64,000 bases of DNA from Channa striata. Taxonomy: Eukaryota > Chordata > Actinopteri > Anabantiformes > Channidae. The translations under genes and the position numbers were made by a program. Positions within the stretch are counted from its first letter, which is position 1; each line of letters opens with the position of its first letter. The notes beneath the pieces are model-generated. The model worked only from the letters and a program-made list of their open reading frames with translations, ran no database searches and had not been told where the DNA came from. The stretch covers positions 9,527,945 through 9,591,944 of the forward strand of contig CM065176.1 of the NCBI GenBank assembly GCA_033026295.1, in the 5' to 3' direction. Of this stretch, positions 1 through 10,648 are shown in pieces.

Positions 1-755
1 TGATATTTTATATTTAAAGTTGATGTCTTATCCAGTGTTTGAAAAGGATTAATAATGGATAAACAATGCCCTGGAGCCATCTGAAAAGAGAGTGGCATCA
101 AAAACCTCCTGAATTTTACCCATTCATCTATCATCATCTAATAGAATAAAGAATTGCCTGCAATTAAAATTAATATCCTGGGAAGCTGAGTTGCAGGGAC
201 GAGTACATAATGACAATACACTTTTTGATTTTTACACCAAATTGTATTTTTTTAATCTAGTGTTCTTGCTTTTTTCAGATGTCCTCAAAGACTAAACTGT
301 GGTGTGGTTTAATCATTAAATTCTATTAAAATTTAATGATTCAGAATCCAATTGACAGAGCATTTAGAGGGCAAACTGAATTAGTGAAGTGAGTTCGATA
401 GCAATTAAAGGCTGTGTTTCCACTTTCCACTCGCTAAATGCAGAGTTTGATCCATTTGCTCAAAAATAGTAATTGACAGGAGGATGCCGTGTTCAGTCCT
501 GAAGACTGACCGAGCAAATGTCTCCCATACTGATAAAAAGATTAAAGTGGTACGTCGCATAGACAGCGTCTCCAGAATCCTAAACCCATGAAAATCAAAG
601 ACAGAGGCAGGAGAAAACTCATAGTGGAGAACCATCATCATCATCACCACCACCAACAAGCTTTGATGACAAACTGACAATGATGACCAACCATGAGCTG
701 AAGCACAACGAGAGGTCATGATGAGAGAGTCACAGGTGAGAGAGGGCGTCACTAC
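1..755 (-). other. abtb3: abtb3 intron downstream of the 756-857 exon (partial)
   Basis: Minus-strand intron that begins with the GT donor at 755-754 and runs off the window edge. The open frame from the exon continues into it for a while but loses all similarity to the ankyrin family right after the donor. A short impure trinucleotide run (CAT/CAC) lies at 632-656. I see no exon in it; the next ankyrin exon must lie below position 1. Confidence 0.75.
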
Positions 756-857
756 CTGCACCACAGGCACATGTCCGTGTAACACAGCGAAAGTGAGGGG
801 CGTCGCCTGCCGCGTTTCGGGAAAGACTGAGGGGTGCTTGTGCACTGAGTTTGGCAC
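756..857 (-). CDS. abtb3: ABTB3 (BTBD11) coding exon: ankyrin repeat, second unit
   Basis: A 102-bp exon (34 codons) with phase 0 on both sides. The acceptor AG is at 859-858 after a pyrimidine-rich tract, and the donor GTAGTG starts at 755. It opens with V-P-N-S-V directly after the E that ends the previous exon. It carries the motif TPLTFAVLHGHVPVVQ, which is the TPLxxAxxxGHxxVV core of an ankyrin repeat. In the ABTB2/ABTB3 family this segment links two ankyrin repeats in the middle of the protein, ahead of the C-terminal BTB domain. The family is thought to act as a scaffold or cullin-3-type adaptor; no catalytic site is expected. The match to ABTB3 rather than ABTB2 is by recalled similarity over all six exons. 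Confidence 0.9.
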
Positions 858-2613
858 CTGGGGAGGGGACACAGGTGGGTGGGTTGGGTAGGTAGGAGGG
901 AGAAAGGTGAGGGAGAGAGATACGAAGCCATTAAAACTACTACATGGCCTACAGAGCACAAGACAAGCAGTTTCAGGGAGGACAGAGGGACAAATTAGAG
1001 TAATTAACTAGGAACCCCGGGGCTGCAGAGGACGTCCTGTCACTCTGTGCGCTTTTTAATGGACACAGAGGATTGATCTGTCAAGTTAGGCCTCGTTGTA
1101 ATGGTTTCACTCTGATCTCTTCGCCCACCGCTCTGGGTTTCTCTGACGGGGTTTTGACCCGACCTCTCTAGGCCTCATCTCTCTGGCCATGAAAGTGTGA
1201 CAGATATGAGACACGGCCGCGTGAACAAAGCACAAAGGCACAGATTTTTCCTGAAGCTGCTTTGGAGGAAAGAAGACCTGGAATCTGAGCTGCACACGCA
1301 AATTAAATGACGTGGTAAAATTTTACGAGAATTTTTGTTTCATGAATCAGGTACCAATAATATACAAACACATGTTCTGATTTTTATTAACAAACATTAC
1401 GGAATTGTTCTGCCCCACATCATTCGTTCCACACTTTAGTTTCCTAGTATGATGCCACGTACGTGCCTCACTTACACTCACATTGAGTCACTTGGCAGAT
1501 GCTTTTATTCAAAGCAACTTACAAGTGAGGAACCCACACCAGGGGCAATTTTGGCTTCAGAGTCTTGTCCAAGGACACTTCAAAGTGTCATGTGGAAGGG
1601 AGGAACCGGGAACCAAACCACTAGCCCTTCAGTTCACGGACGAATGCCCTGCCAACTGAGCAACAGCTGCCACATTTGCAGAATATACTTAAGAGTACAG
1701 TTTATTTCTCCTAAATTCCTTGTTCACAACTCTCTTGTTTTCTTCTACTATACCCACGTAGAAGCCCATACACGGTCAACCTTCACGGATTAAGTAAGTA
1801 CCTGATTCACACAAAAAAATGAGGCTAATTATAATCTGTTTTCATTTGTTCAAATGTGCAAAATGATTTTAAAACATGGAGTTTATATTTTAGTTGACAG
1901 TGCTTTGTGCTTTGGCCAGGGCCTCATGAATACACTGTGCTGCAATTCAACACTGACACAATGGCTGATGGGACATGATGTTGCTGAGGTGACGAACAAA
2001 CGACTGGGATCACGAGGCTCCGACTGAACGTCTCCACTGATGCCTGCGCAGTGTCAGTGGGTGCCAGCTCAATTCTCTGCAGACTGCAGTTTGCTTTAAA
2101 TTCAGATAAACTTTTCACAGTTTTCCCTAATGGAGAGAAAAATAATGACTCAGCAACAAACCTCTCCATCATGATTTATGCTCTAAATACTTAAATGGAA
2201 GTGATTTTCAATGCATTTTCACTCTGTCTGTAAATTTCTACGAGCAGTCAGTGCCTCACGATCCTCAGCTCCTACACATTTTATGAACATGAAACACGAC
2301 ACGTACAGTCGGGCAGGACAAGGAAGGGGAGATGAGGGACAACGTGTTTGGCTTTCTCTAATCCAAACGCACATATAGTTACATAAAAACTTTGATATAT
2401 TATATGCTAATGTCTGTTGCAAATCAAAGCATTTTACAAAATACCAAAAACAAGTAGATCTATTTTTATCCAGAAAGAAAAGTTTGCTGAGTTTCCTGAA
2501 AGAGGGAACACGGGCTCCATTCTGATCGGCTGCTTCTGTCTATCCTTCCAATATTTGACTGATCTCCCCAGTGTTGACCCCAGAATAGCAGCAGAAACTT
2601 TACCACAGCTCAC
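858..2613 (-). other. abtb3: abtb3 intron (858-2613)
   Basis: A 1,756-bp intron bounded by donor GTGAGC (2613 downwards) and acceptor AG (859-858). The only recognisable content is the dispersed repeat at 1480-1672. Open frames at 1107-1301, 1924-2172 and 2219-2422 show no domain and no splice-site support. Confidence 0.8.
1480..1672. repeat. Dispersed teleost repeat, copy 1
   Basis: Contains the hallmark stretch TTGGCAGATGCTTTTATTC followed by AAAGCAACTTACAAG. It ends in a GAACC...CCTGCCAACTGAGCAAC tail. This pattern is common in fish introns and is usually annotated as a short interspersed repeat. A second, more diverged copy lies at 23265-23403. The family name is not certain from the sequence alone. 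Confidence 0.65.
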
Positions 2614-2703
2614 CTCGCTGTTAATATCAGCTCCGGCATCCAGCAGCATCTGTACCATGGCCTCGTCTCCACGGACGCAAGCATACATCAGTGGGGTCAT
2701 CCC
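2614..2703 (-). CDS. abtb3: ABTB3 (BTBD11) coding exon: first ankyrin repeat
   Basis: A 90-bp exon (30 codons), phase 0 to phase 0. The acceptor is TTTCGTAG before GGG-ATG, and the donor is GTGAGC after GAG. It encodes GMTPLMYACVRGDEAMVQML followed by LDAGADINSE. This is a textbook ankyrin unit with its TPLxxA helix start, the GD..V..LL core and the DAGAD turn. The preceding exon ends in S-E-Q and the following one starts V-P-N, both as expected for the family. The ATG inside the exon is internal, not a start. Confidence 0.95.
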
Positions 2704-3245
2704 CTACGAAAGAAGGAGAGTAATGAGATCATTTCAGGTAGGAAGTGTCATTGAAACACGCACACTAAGCCTAATGTAAAGCCTTTGTTGTTTTTTTTTA
2801 AGTTCAAATAAGACCGAGCATTTAATCTGCTCATAACTTCAACGTCATTGAGATTGATGAGAGTCAGTAAAGTAATATTTTGCTATTATGTTTAAAGGAT
2901 AATGTATAAATCAATATTTCCTCTGGGCTGTCAGGGACAGTTTCTGCACGTCACGCCCCAAATGTTGATTTTCACATGGAAAGTCATTGGAGTTACACTT
3001 GCAGTAATCTCTCATGATTTACTGGTGGTGGTGATGCTATAATACAGAGCTCTTTGGCAGGCAAACTGCGGGAAAAAATACGTCAGAATAAGCTTTAATA
3101 TGTATGACGGTGCTCACAGGTGAGGGAGCCGCAGTTTACCATGCAGACAAACAAAATGTTCTCCCCTACAGACTGTATGTGTGTATCAGTGTTGGCAAAA
3201 AGTGCCTGCATATGCATTATTTAATATGTTGACCGTGTCTCTAAC
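2704..3245 (-). other. abtb3: abtb3 intron (2704-3245)
   Basis: A 542-bp intron between donor GTTAGA (3245 downwards) and acceptor AG (2705-2704). I see no repeat or gene in it. Confidence 0.85.
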
Positions 3246-3411
3246 CTGCTCACTCACGCTGTTGATACCATCCGGCCCTAGCAGGCTGACAGCCTGCTTC
3301 ACCAGGTCGGTGCGTCCACAGCTGAGCATACGGAAGCCCAGATCCTGCAGGAACTTTGCCTCAGTAGATGCAGCATCCAGTTTCCTTGAGGCGCAGAAGC
3401 AGTCATCCGTT
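3246..3411 (-). CDS. abtb3: ABTB3 (BTBD11) coding exon: linker and ankyrin cap
   Basis: A 166-bp exon that starts with one base completing an Arg codon shared with the upstream exon (phase 2) and ends in phase 0 at CAG. It encodes TDDCFCASRKLDAAS, then DLGFRMLSCGRTDLVKQAV and LLGPDGINSVSEQ. The Cys-rich FCASRKLD segment and the GFRMLxCGRTDL motif are characteristic of the ABTB2/ABTB3 family. This region leads directly into the first canonical ankyrin repeat in the next exon. The acceptor is CTCTTCAG and the donor is GTTAGA. C-F-C-A-S here favours ABTB3 over ABTB2. Confidence 0.95.
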
Positions 3412-3706
3412 CTGAAGAGCAAAGCACACAAAGTGATTCACAGCACACACAAAAAACAGTTTTTAACGTTTGCAACGAACCACAGTTTCCCCAAAACACC
3501 TGACACGATTTATCTTTTAACACAATAGGTAGCGTGAGTGCTTGGGAAATGGGCGTACATTTCCATCTGCGTGTCACTGAAGTGTGTGCTCATCTGAATT
3601 CACATGTGTGCCATTTTTTTTTTTTTTTTTGTGTAAGTGCAGAGGAAGTAGCCGGGTGCACACACGCTCTGCAGCCTGGAGGCAAGTGCGCTGCTTACAG
3701 CCGTAC
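3412..3706 (-). other. abtb3: abtb3 intron with poly-T run
   Basis: A short intron of 295 bp. On the plus strand it contains a run of 17 T at 3614-3630 (poly-A in the direction of transcription). The donor is GTACGG, chosen because it keeps the reading frame. A stronger-looking GTAAGC lies 8 bases further into the intron but would break the frame. Confidence 0.8.
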
Positions 3707-3859
3707 CGGAGCTGGCGGGGCTCACAGTCCACCCCAGGCAGCAGCAGTCTGGCAGCTTGACGAACATCATCGCTGTCCACTGAGAAGCTGCGTCTGTGCT
3801 CGGTGTGAACCACGGCCACGCGAACCCACTCCATCAGAGGAGGCAGCACCATGAACGGT
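3707..3859 (-). CDS. abtb3: ABTB3 (BTBD11) coding exon: conserved pre-ankyrin region
   Basis: A 153-bp exon, phase 2 at both ends: it starts with the last base of an Arg codon and ends after two bases of another. The acceptor is CCCCTACAG. It encodes PFMVLPPLMEWVRVAVVHTE and later RRSFSVDSDDVRQAARLLLP, ending GVDCEPRQLR. The block upstream of the ankyrin repeats in the ABTB2/ABTB3 family contains histone-fold-like helices, and DSDDVRQAARLLLPG fits one of them. Joining to the neighbours restores Arg codons on both sides, which is strong support for the borders. The exon is clearly richer in G+C than the flanking introns. Confidence 0.95.
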
Positions 3860-6215
3860 CTGTAGGGGGAGATAAAGGCACGTGTTGTTGCCATCAGAGA
3901 CAAACTGAGGTAATACATGCTAAGTACTTGCAAGGTAAACCAATCTAATACAGAATCCGCATTCATATATATTTTAGAGATGCTGCCAAGTGCAGCAGAT
4001 GTTTGAAAAGAGGACACACTCCATCAAGACTTTTGACGTGAGGACACCTAAACTGAGCATATCAGATCCTCGCTATAAAACCCAATGCAAACATTTTCTT
4101 CGCCTCTGTCCTTCAATCATTCTCAACAGAGTTGTTACATTTTGACTGTACAGGCATCATTCCATGGACATTAACCTTTACTTACACAAATCAACAAGAT
4201 GTCACACACAGACCGCCGGGCTTTATTCACAAAAACATACTGATATTTTCTAACCCCTTAAGGTTCCTGATGAACCAACTTGGTCTGGTCCTCTGGGATT
4301 TACTGCTTAATAAATCACTAAAACATCAAGGCTGCCTTCACCTTCACCCAGACTGTCCTTCACACACACACTTGGCCTATATCTGTCACTCACTTTCAAT
4401 TAGTCACTCATCACAGATACTCTGAATTGATGGGAGGATTATTTAATAGTAATTTGATCTGCTGAGAAACCGCTTTTGTTTAACCCACTTCAAAAGGAAC
4501 CTGGCCCGTAGCCACAAGCCGTTATTGCATTCACAGGCTTCATTAAAGAAAGCACACAACACCTAATCAAGAGGCAGGGCACCTATAAGTGCCTATTCAC
4601 TCCCTCACAAGCTCAGTGGAAACACTAGTTCACAAGGAGTTCAAGGTCTTGCTGTTTCCATGCAGGCCCCTTTGAAGAACTCCAATAAAGCGCAGACATT
4701 CCTGAGGTGGCTGTCGTAGAGTTAAAGCTTTCTCTAAGTTTGGTAATGCGCTTAAACGTGACTAAAACAAACATGCTTAAATGCGACTTTCTTTTACAAA
4801 TGGTGATTTGAGCTAAAAACACCCGGGACACACATTAGCCGATAATTTTCTTCACCGCGGGCAAAAGTCTGGAGCCCCAGAGGAAGCCTGCTTAGGCTCA
4901 GCTGCTTCCCACCTCGGCCGAAGCTTCCAAGGGTTTCCATTAGACCATAGGAAATAGTGAAATGTTCAAGGTATAAATGGTACCAATTAGTAAAAGGAGA
5001 AAAGAAATAGCTCCTAAAGCCAGCAGAAAAGGTGCTTTGTGAGTAGAAGCTGCAGAGACAGTGTGGACTGTTTTGTTCTGTCCTCTCTTGACTTGTGGGA
5101 AATGTATGAAGTGTCCAAAAACTACAAGATGTAGTATTAAGGACTTAGCAACATAGAAACACTGCCTAATCCTTTTGACATCCCCACATAAGTCACTAAC
5201 ACGGTCCTACAGCAGCAGGCTGATAATGTCCCACTACGTCAGCGGCAGTAATTATCAGCACTCACTGGGTGCGTGTCTGAGGACGCCTGTCCCAAAAGCC
5301 GGCAAGTTGACAAATCACTTATATGAAAGCGTTTTATCCTTCCAGAGGAAAACATCTGGTATGGCATTTCAGAGGGAAGCACAGAGAGCCAGAACTCTAA
5401 TAGAAGAACAGCGTGCAGAGGTGTACAGTTACAGCCCAATGATCTCTACAGAAGGGACAGTACCACTGTCTATAAAGTCATGTGCACTGAGGTGAAAAGC
5501 AGGGCAGCGAATGGGAATAACTGAAGGGAGTTTCCTCTGTGTGTCTCTGTGGTCTTATGGCGTCTTTTTATTATTGTCCTAGTGAAAATTAAAGGTGCAG
5601 GATTTTTATTGTCCCATAGCACAGAATGCGGTGCAGGGGTCTGATGGATTAATCAATATCAGATGCTTCTATTACTCTATTACTTTGCTCTGTTGTGATG
5701 CTGGTTTTAAAAATACATTTTAGGACAATGTCTAACAGCTGACTGCAGTTAATTTGATTAAACACTGCAGTATTTATTATTCCCGGCCCTTTATTCAAAT
5801 CTAAGGGCATGAGGGGATGTTTTTATTCTATATTACCTTATGTAAATAAGAAATGTCCAAAACCAGTGTTTACCAGTGTTTTCTGATTTGACTTTCTGAC
5901 CCCATCTAAAGATGAAATAAATAAAAAAACTCATTACCTTCCTAGAACGGCCATGCACTTTAATTCCTAGCAAATGTGTGTAAATGGTCGGTGCATTAAC
6001 TTGGACTATTTTCAGCTGATGCATTTACAGCAGCAAGACGGTGCTAAACTACTGAGGTCAGGTTCATTGTAATGAAACATGTCACCCACTGCAGAAATTA
6101 GACATTGTGTAACACCGAAGCCGTGTCAGGCTGACTGTTTTCAGGTATGTGTGCGGTTCGTGATTTTGTGTTGACGAAGCTGAAGCTCTTATCTAAACGT
6201 TCCTCGTGTTCTCAC
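3860..6215 (-). other. abtb3: abtb3 intron (3860-6215)
   Basis: A 2,356-bp intron from donor GTGAGA (6215 downwards) to acceptor AG (3861-3860). No transposon, RNA gene or exon is recognisable. Open frames at 4132-4425, 4625-4831 and 5175-5495 have no domain signature. Confidence 0.8.
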
Positions 6216-6420
6216 CTCTCTGTTTGCAGCGTAACCTTGGAGGGCTCCACATTGGGGTTCTCCCACTCCATCTGAGGGCAGTGCATGAAGTAACACAGCG
6301 TGTAAATTGCCTCGGGCGACCACTGAATCACACTGCTCTTGTGGTGGATCGGCGTCCCATTGTTGTGGTTCTTCACATACAGCGGCTGTAGGTGGTGCAT
6401 GGCTCGGGACACCAGGTCAC
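6216..6420 (-). CDS. abtb3: ABTB3 (BTBD11) coding exon
   Basis: A 205-bp exon. It begins in phase 1 (two bases, GT, finishing a Ser codon whose A comes from the exon at 21050-21202). It ends after two bases (AG) of an Arg codon completed by the exon at 3707-3859. It encodes DLVSRAMHHLQPLYVKNHNN, then SSVIQWSPEAIYTLCYFMHC and PQMEWENPNVEPSKVTLQTE. DLVSRAMHH and WSPEA.xTLxYF are signature segments of the ABTB2/ABTB3 family N-terminal to the ankyrin repeats. The acceptor is TTTGTGTTTAG and the donor is GTGAGAAC. The 14.6-kb intron upstream of it holds the BEL/Pao element. Confidence 0.95.
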
Positions 6421-9400
6421 CTAAACACAAACACGCATAAAAATACATACAGAAGGAGCAGCGGATTCGTGTGCGGGCTACACTCAGAGGCAAAACAGAA
6501 AAGACAAGGATATTTTGAACATGCGGCCTTTAATAAGACGTTAGGGAATCATCCTCATTCCTCCCAGCCCCCTTCGAGCTTACTCTGTCAGGGGAAATCG
6601 AGAGTTTCCACGCACCACAGTCAGGAAAACGACAGGGTTCATCCCAGTTGCTTTTGTGCAACTCGCAGAGGGAGTGCAGGAGAATGAGCTTGCTCAGGAC
6701 TGTGCTGTGTAAAAATTAATATTTATGGATAAATATTAGCTGGTCCAAGCTATTTCCTCTGCATAATTTGTCAGTACTTTAAGGTCATACAGTTGGACTC
6801 GAAAAGCAAAGCTTGAGAGGACTCTGCTAGTCAAAAATTTGAATATTCTGTGGGTGTGTCGAAGAGAAAATAAACAGCAGTTGGAAAAGCAGGATCAGTC
6901 CTTCTTTAATACTAAAGGAGGCAGCAAATCCAGTTAATCAAAAACCAATGGGAAGTCACTTCCACAGCCATCCACATTGTTAGCATGACCACCCACTTTA
7001 TGAAAACATTATGCATGTGGCACCTGAGTTATTGAGTGACGGAGTACTTACTCGAAAAACAACCCTGTAATATTGCAGCATGGTCTCAAATCCAATTTCA
7101 CTGAATCCTGTCAGATTTGTGTTGCTTCTCCTCCCTGGCAAGACCCACTGCACTATGAGCAAAATGTAATGAAATTCTGAAGCGCGGTCGATCTAAAAAA
7201 AATACCGTGTCATATTGTTCTGGTCAATTTGATACTATTCAAGAAAAAAAGTAATAGAGCAGGATGGCACTTAGTTTCCCAGTCTGAATGAACAATATGG
7301 TACAGTATGTCTGTCTATAAAACTGAGAGCGGGAACAAATAGTCATTCCCGTGCACAAAAAGGTTTGTTTAGCATCAAAATTGTGCTGTTTGGCGCTTGC
7401 CAAGATTCCATTTAGCCTCAACAATGTAAGGGGAAAGTGTGAAAAGGATGCCTGAATGAGGAAAGAGCGTTCGTGCAACAAAACAGCCAATCTCTCAACT
7501 GTCCTTTGGGAACAGTGGGTCTGTGCTGATGGAGAAATGTGCTGGACATCATCGACTGATGGAACGAGGAGGAAACACTGTACCAGCAATGACCATGTCT
7601 TCCACAAACTTTAAGTTGAAGGTCTCGCAGTTTCTCTCCGTCCCCTCCTGCGGCTCCTCCTTGGTCTGTCTCTTAATTGTAATAACTTAGATAAGCTTTT
7701 AACAGCGACTTCTTCAGCTTGGTAATGGGAGCTGAGGTGGTCACTAACAGCCGGTTCTAATGGTTTATTTTTGCTGGTCGGAGACTCCCTGTGCTGGCAG
7801 AGGAGGTTGGCAGGGCCGAGGAGGAAGATGATTTCTAAAACTGAACGGGAGCGTCAGTACTGAGATTACTGCCGATCCTTCCGCAGGTGTAACAGTTGTT
7901 TTCAGTGACCCTACGTGACCCAGAGGATTATTTGTATAGTTTAAGTAAGAAACATCAATATTCTTTTCATAATAAGATTATATCCTTGAATCGATGCCTC
8001 GTCCCGGATAATTAATTCTTCACGTTAACATGAAGAAGAGAGGTGACAGCAGATCCTGCTCCTCAGGTATCCCAGGGATTACCTTACTCTTTGTTTTCAA
8101 GGCTTTCAAATCCCTTTAGAAAAGCAAATCCACCAGTTTGAAAAGTCTAATGGTGCTGCTTTGATCCGTACAGGATTTTGTCAGAGGTAGCACCTTTAAG
8201 GTCAATAACTAACAATGCAGCGCCCATATAACAACCAAAGTGCTCATTACTTTACAAAATGTAAATGCTGTTTGATTTCGAAAGTGTGCTCTCCCACAAA
8301 TCTACTCTCATTTCTGACGGAGCCATTATATTCAAGCTTTTGTAAATACACACTGGCCGTTTTCTTTGGGTATTGATGAATAGGCCATTGCTGCACCGTG
8401 CAGCTGATGCCCTCATCACAATTTCTGTGTTTCATTATTTGCTGCTATGCGGCTGTGATTACATTTAACGCTCGCCTGTGGCCGTCCTGACTCAACAAGA
8501 TGCTAAGCTGTTCTTCCTGCCATTAGTTTTGTCCCTCTGAAAGCAGACAGAGCTTGTAACCACCACACATATTAGATAACACGGAGGCAACAGGCATTTT
8601 TATGCAGCTGCTGCACGTATACTGTTACACAAAAGGTTTATATTGTTGAATCACATGCAGGCAGATTGTATAATTCATATACAAGTTCTCATTATATAAA
8701 GCTTGCATTGAGCCTATCACTGAGCAATACAATATAGAAAACCTTTGATTTATTTATTTATTTTTATTACCAAGAACCACTAAAAACATTATTTTTCCTG
8801 TTCTTATCAATTTTGCTACTTTTACAAGATGAAACACATGGTTAGTGTGTGGCATTAAAAAGTAAGTACTATGTTCAATCATATTCTATATGCTCTTACT
8901 GCTGCCACAACAAAACAATGTTTGAAAGGCTAAAACACTTAGAGGCAAACAGCCTGATGCCATCGTACTAGATGTGGAAAAAGCAAAAATGAAAAGCACT
9001 TGATGAATCCATTTTCTTGCAGTGTGAAAATGTGCTTTTAGAATCTGAAATTGATTTTTGCCTCATGTCCAGTAATAATAAATAATAATGTTTTCTGAAT
9101 GTTTTTTTTCAATCAGCACTAATATCTAATTTTATATGACAAAGCACCGACTGGGGGATGTAAGACTATAGATGATTTATGAATACCTACATTAATATTT
9201 TAGTTCTAAATATAGTTGCAGTTAATGAATTCTGGAAACAAGGTAAAGGCCATGAGGAACGTGACAACGTAGACAGGCCTAGAATACAGCTATTAGAGCA
9301 AATATACATACAGGAAATGAAATTACAGAAGAGACTCCTCACTTTGAAGTCTAGCACACACATGGCTTGGGGATGCTGTGAGGAGAAGTACAGAGAAGTA

Positions 9401-9966
9401 ATGAGTATTTTTTTTATGTTTGTTTTCTTAATATTTGTTAGCAATTCACAGTCTCACAGTTCTTACGGTTTTCTAATGGGACAGACCTCGACATTTATAG
9501 AGAGCAGGATTTCCAGAACAAAAAGTGGAAAAATTATGATTGATATTGACAATCTAGCTATTTAATGTGGACATCTAGCATGGTGGAAGTCCAAGCTCAC
9601 ACCTTGAAAGATTTTAAGAAAGAATTCATTCCGAAAAAAGAGCTTCCTCTAACATTTGAAAATTGTTAATGTCTCTCAGCCTAAAATACCAAAGCAAATA
9701 AATGTAATTTTGGACATTTTGTGAAATATGCTCATTTACTGAGACTTGAATGAGAAGATTGACTGAAATGTTGTTCTGTTTTTTGCTATAAATAAATAAA
9801 TAAACCATAACTTGTTCATTAGTAAATTTGAGAGAATTCTAGCAAGCTTCCTCCTGTTTACAGCCTTAATACTGAGCTGAGTAACAGACATGTCAGCCGT
9901 ATCAATCTTCTCGTGTCACTCATGGCAGGAAAGCAAATGTGGATTTCCTAAAATGTCAAAGGATTC
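6421..9966 (-). other. abtb3: abtb3 intron, downstream part before the assembly gap
   Basis: Part of the 14.6-kb intron 6421-21049. AT-rich single-copy-looking sequence with several short open frames (for example 7239-7607 minus and 9179-9565 plus). None has a domain or splice support. I see no recognisable gene or repeat here. Confidence 0.7.
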
Positions 9967-10066
9967 NNNNNNNNNNNNNNNNNNNNNNNNNNNNNNNNNN
10001 NNNNNNNNNNNNNNNNNNNNNNNNNNNNNNNNNNNNNNNNNNNNNNNNNNNNNNNNNNNNNNNNNN
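9967..10066. other. Assembly gap (100 N)
   Basis: Exactly 100 N, the usual placeholder for a gap of unknown size. By comparison with the complete LTR at 16546-17128, the gap hides about the first 67-69 bases of the 5' LTR. It also hides the true left junction and target-site duplication of the BEL/Pao element, and possibly more flanking DNA. Confidence 0.95.
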
Positions 10067-10580
10067 GTTCTTACCTGTAGTGGTAAAAAGAAGTGAGGTA
10101 TAAGGAACTTCCTCCATATTCACGATGTGCATGTGCAATGAGGAGAAGGCAGGCTCGTTTCTAATCCGATGTCATCTGCTTGTTTTGACCCTCTGAGTGG
10201 CAATATGAGTGAGTTTATGTGTTTTATATTCCCTTTAAAGTCCATACTTATGAGTAGTGCGGATCGTTTGCATTTTCTAAGCGCTTTATTTGAAACATAA
10301 AGGATGGAAATTTAGAACCTCAGATTGAAGTTAAGATCAGATAACTCTGGATGTGCTTATGATATAAGTATGTATCCTTTGCTTTCATATACCAGTTTTA
10401 TGTTTGGTAACTGAAGTCCTTTGTGGTATTTGTATTTTATTTCAGTTTCACATTCTTCTGCAATAAATCCGGTCCAAATACAACAATATGCCTGTTCCTT
10501 GGAGGAAATAATGTAGAGGAAAGTTTAGCTGGCTGTGAAGCTCAATATAGGACCCCAGTCACATTGAGTGTAACAGTACA
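10067..10580 (+). repeat. 5' LTR of the BEL/Pao element (truncated by gap)
   Basis: The visible 514 bases match 16615-17128 base for base with a constant offset of 6548 and no indel. It ends in TAACAGTACA, giving the CA terminus expected of an LTR. Internal sequence starts at 10581. I could not assign the primer-binding site to a tRNA by eye. Confidence 0.93.
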
Positions 10581-10648
10581 GTGAAATCATAGCACTCTGT
10601 GAGAGGGACCGATTACAACAAGCATCGACAGCCTACTTCAACACCGTG

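Noticed and set aside
405..959. A 184-codon open frame on the minus strand
   Set aside because: Only 756-857 is a real exon; the rest is read-through into introns on both sides, where similarity stops at consensus splice sites.
3612..3706. Extension of the 3707-3859 exon through LHLHKKKKK
   Set aside because: The added codons include the poly-T run and have no family similarity; the GTACGG donor joins in frame to the next exon.
9179..9565. A 128-codon plus-strand frame near the gap
   Set aside because: AT-rich, with no recognisable domain, homology or splice context; an overlapping minus frame is equally long.
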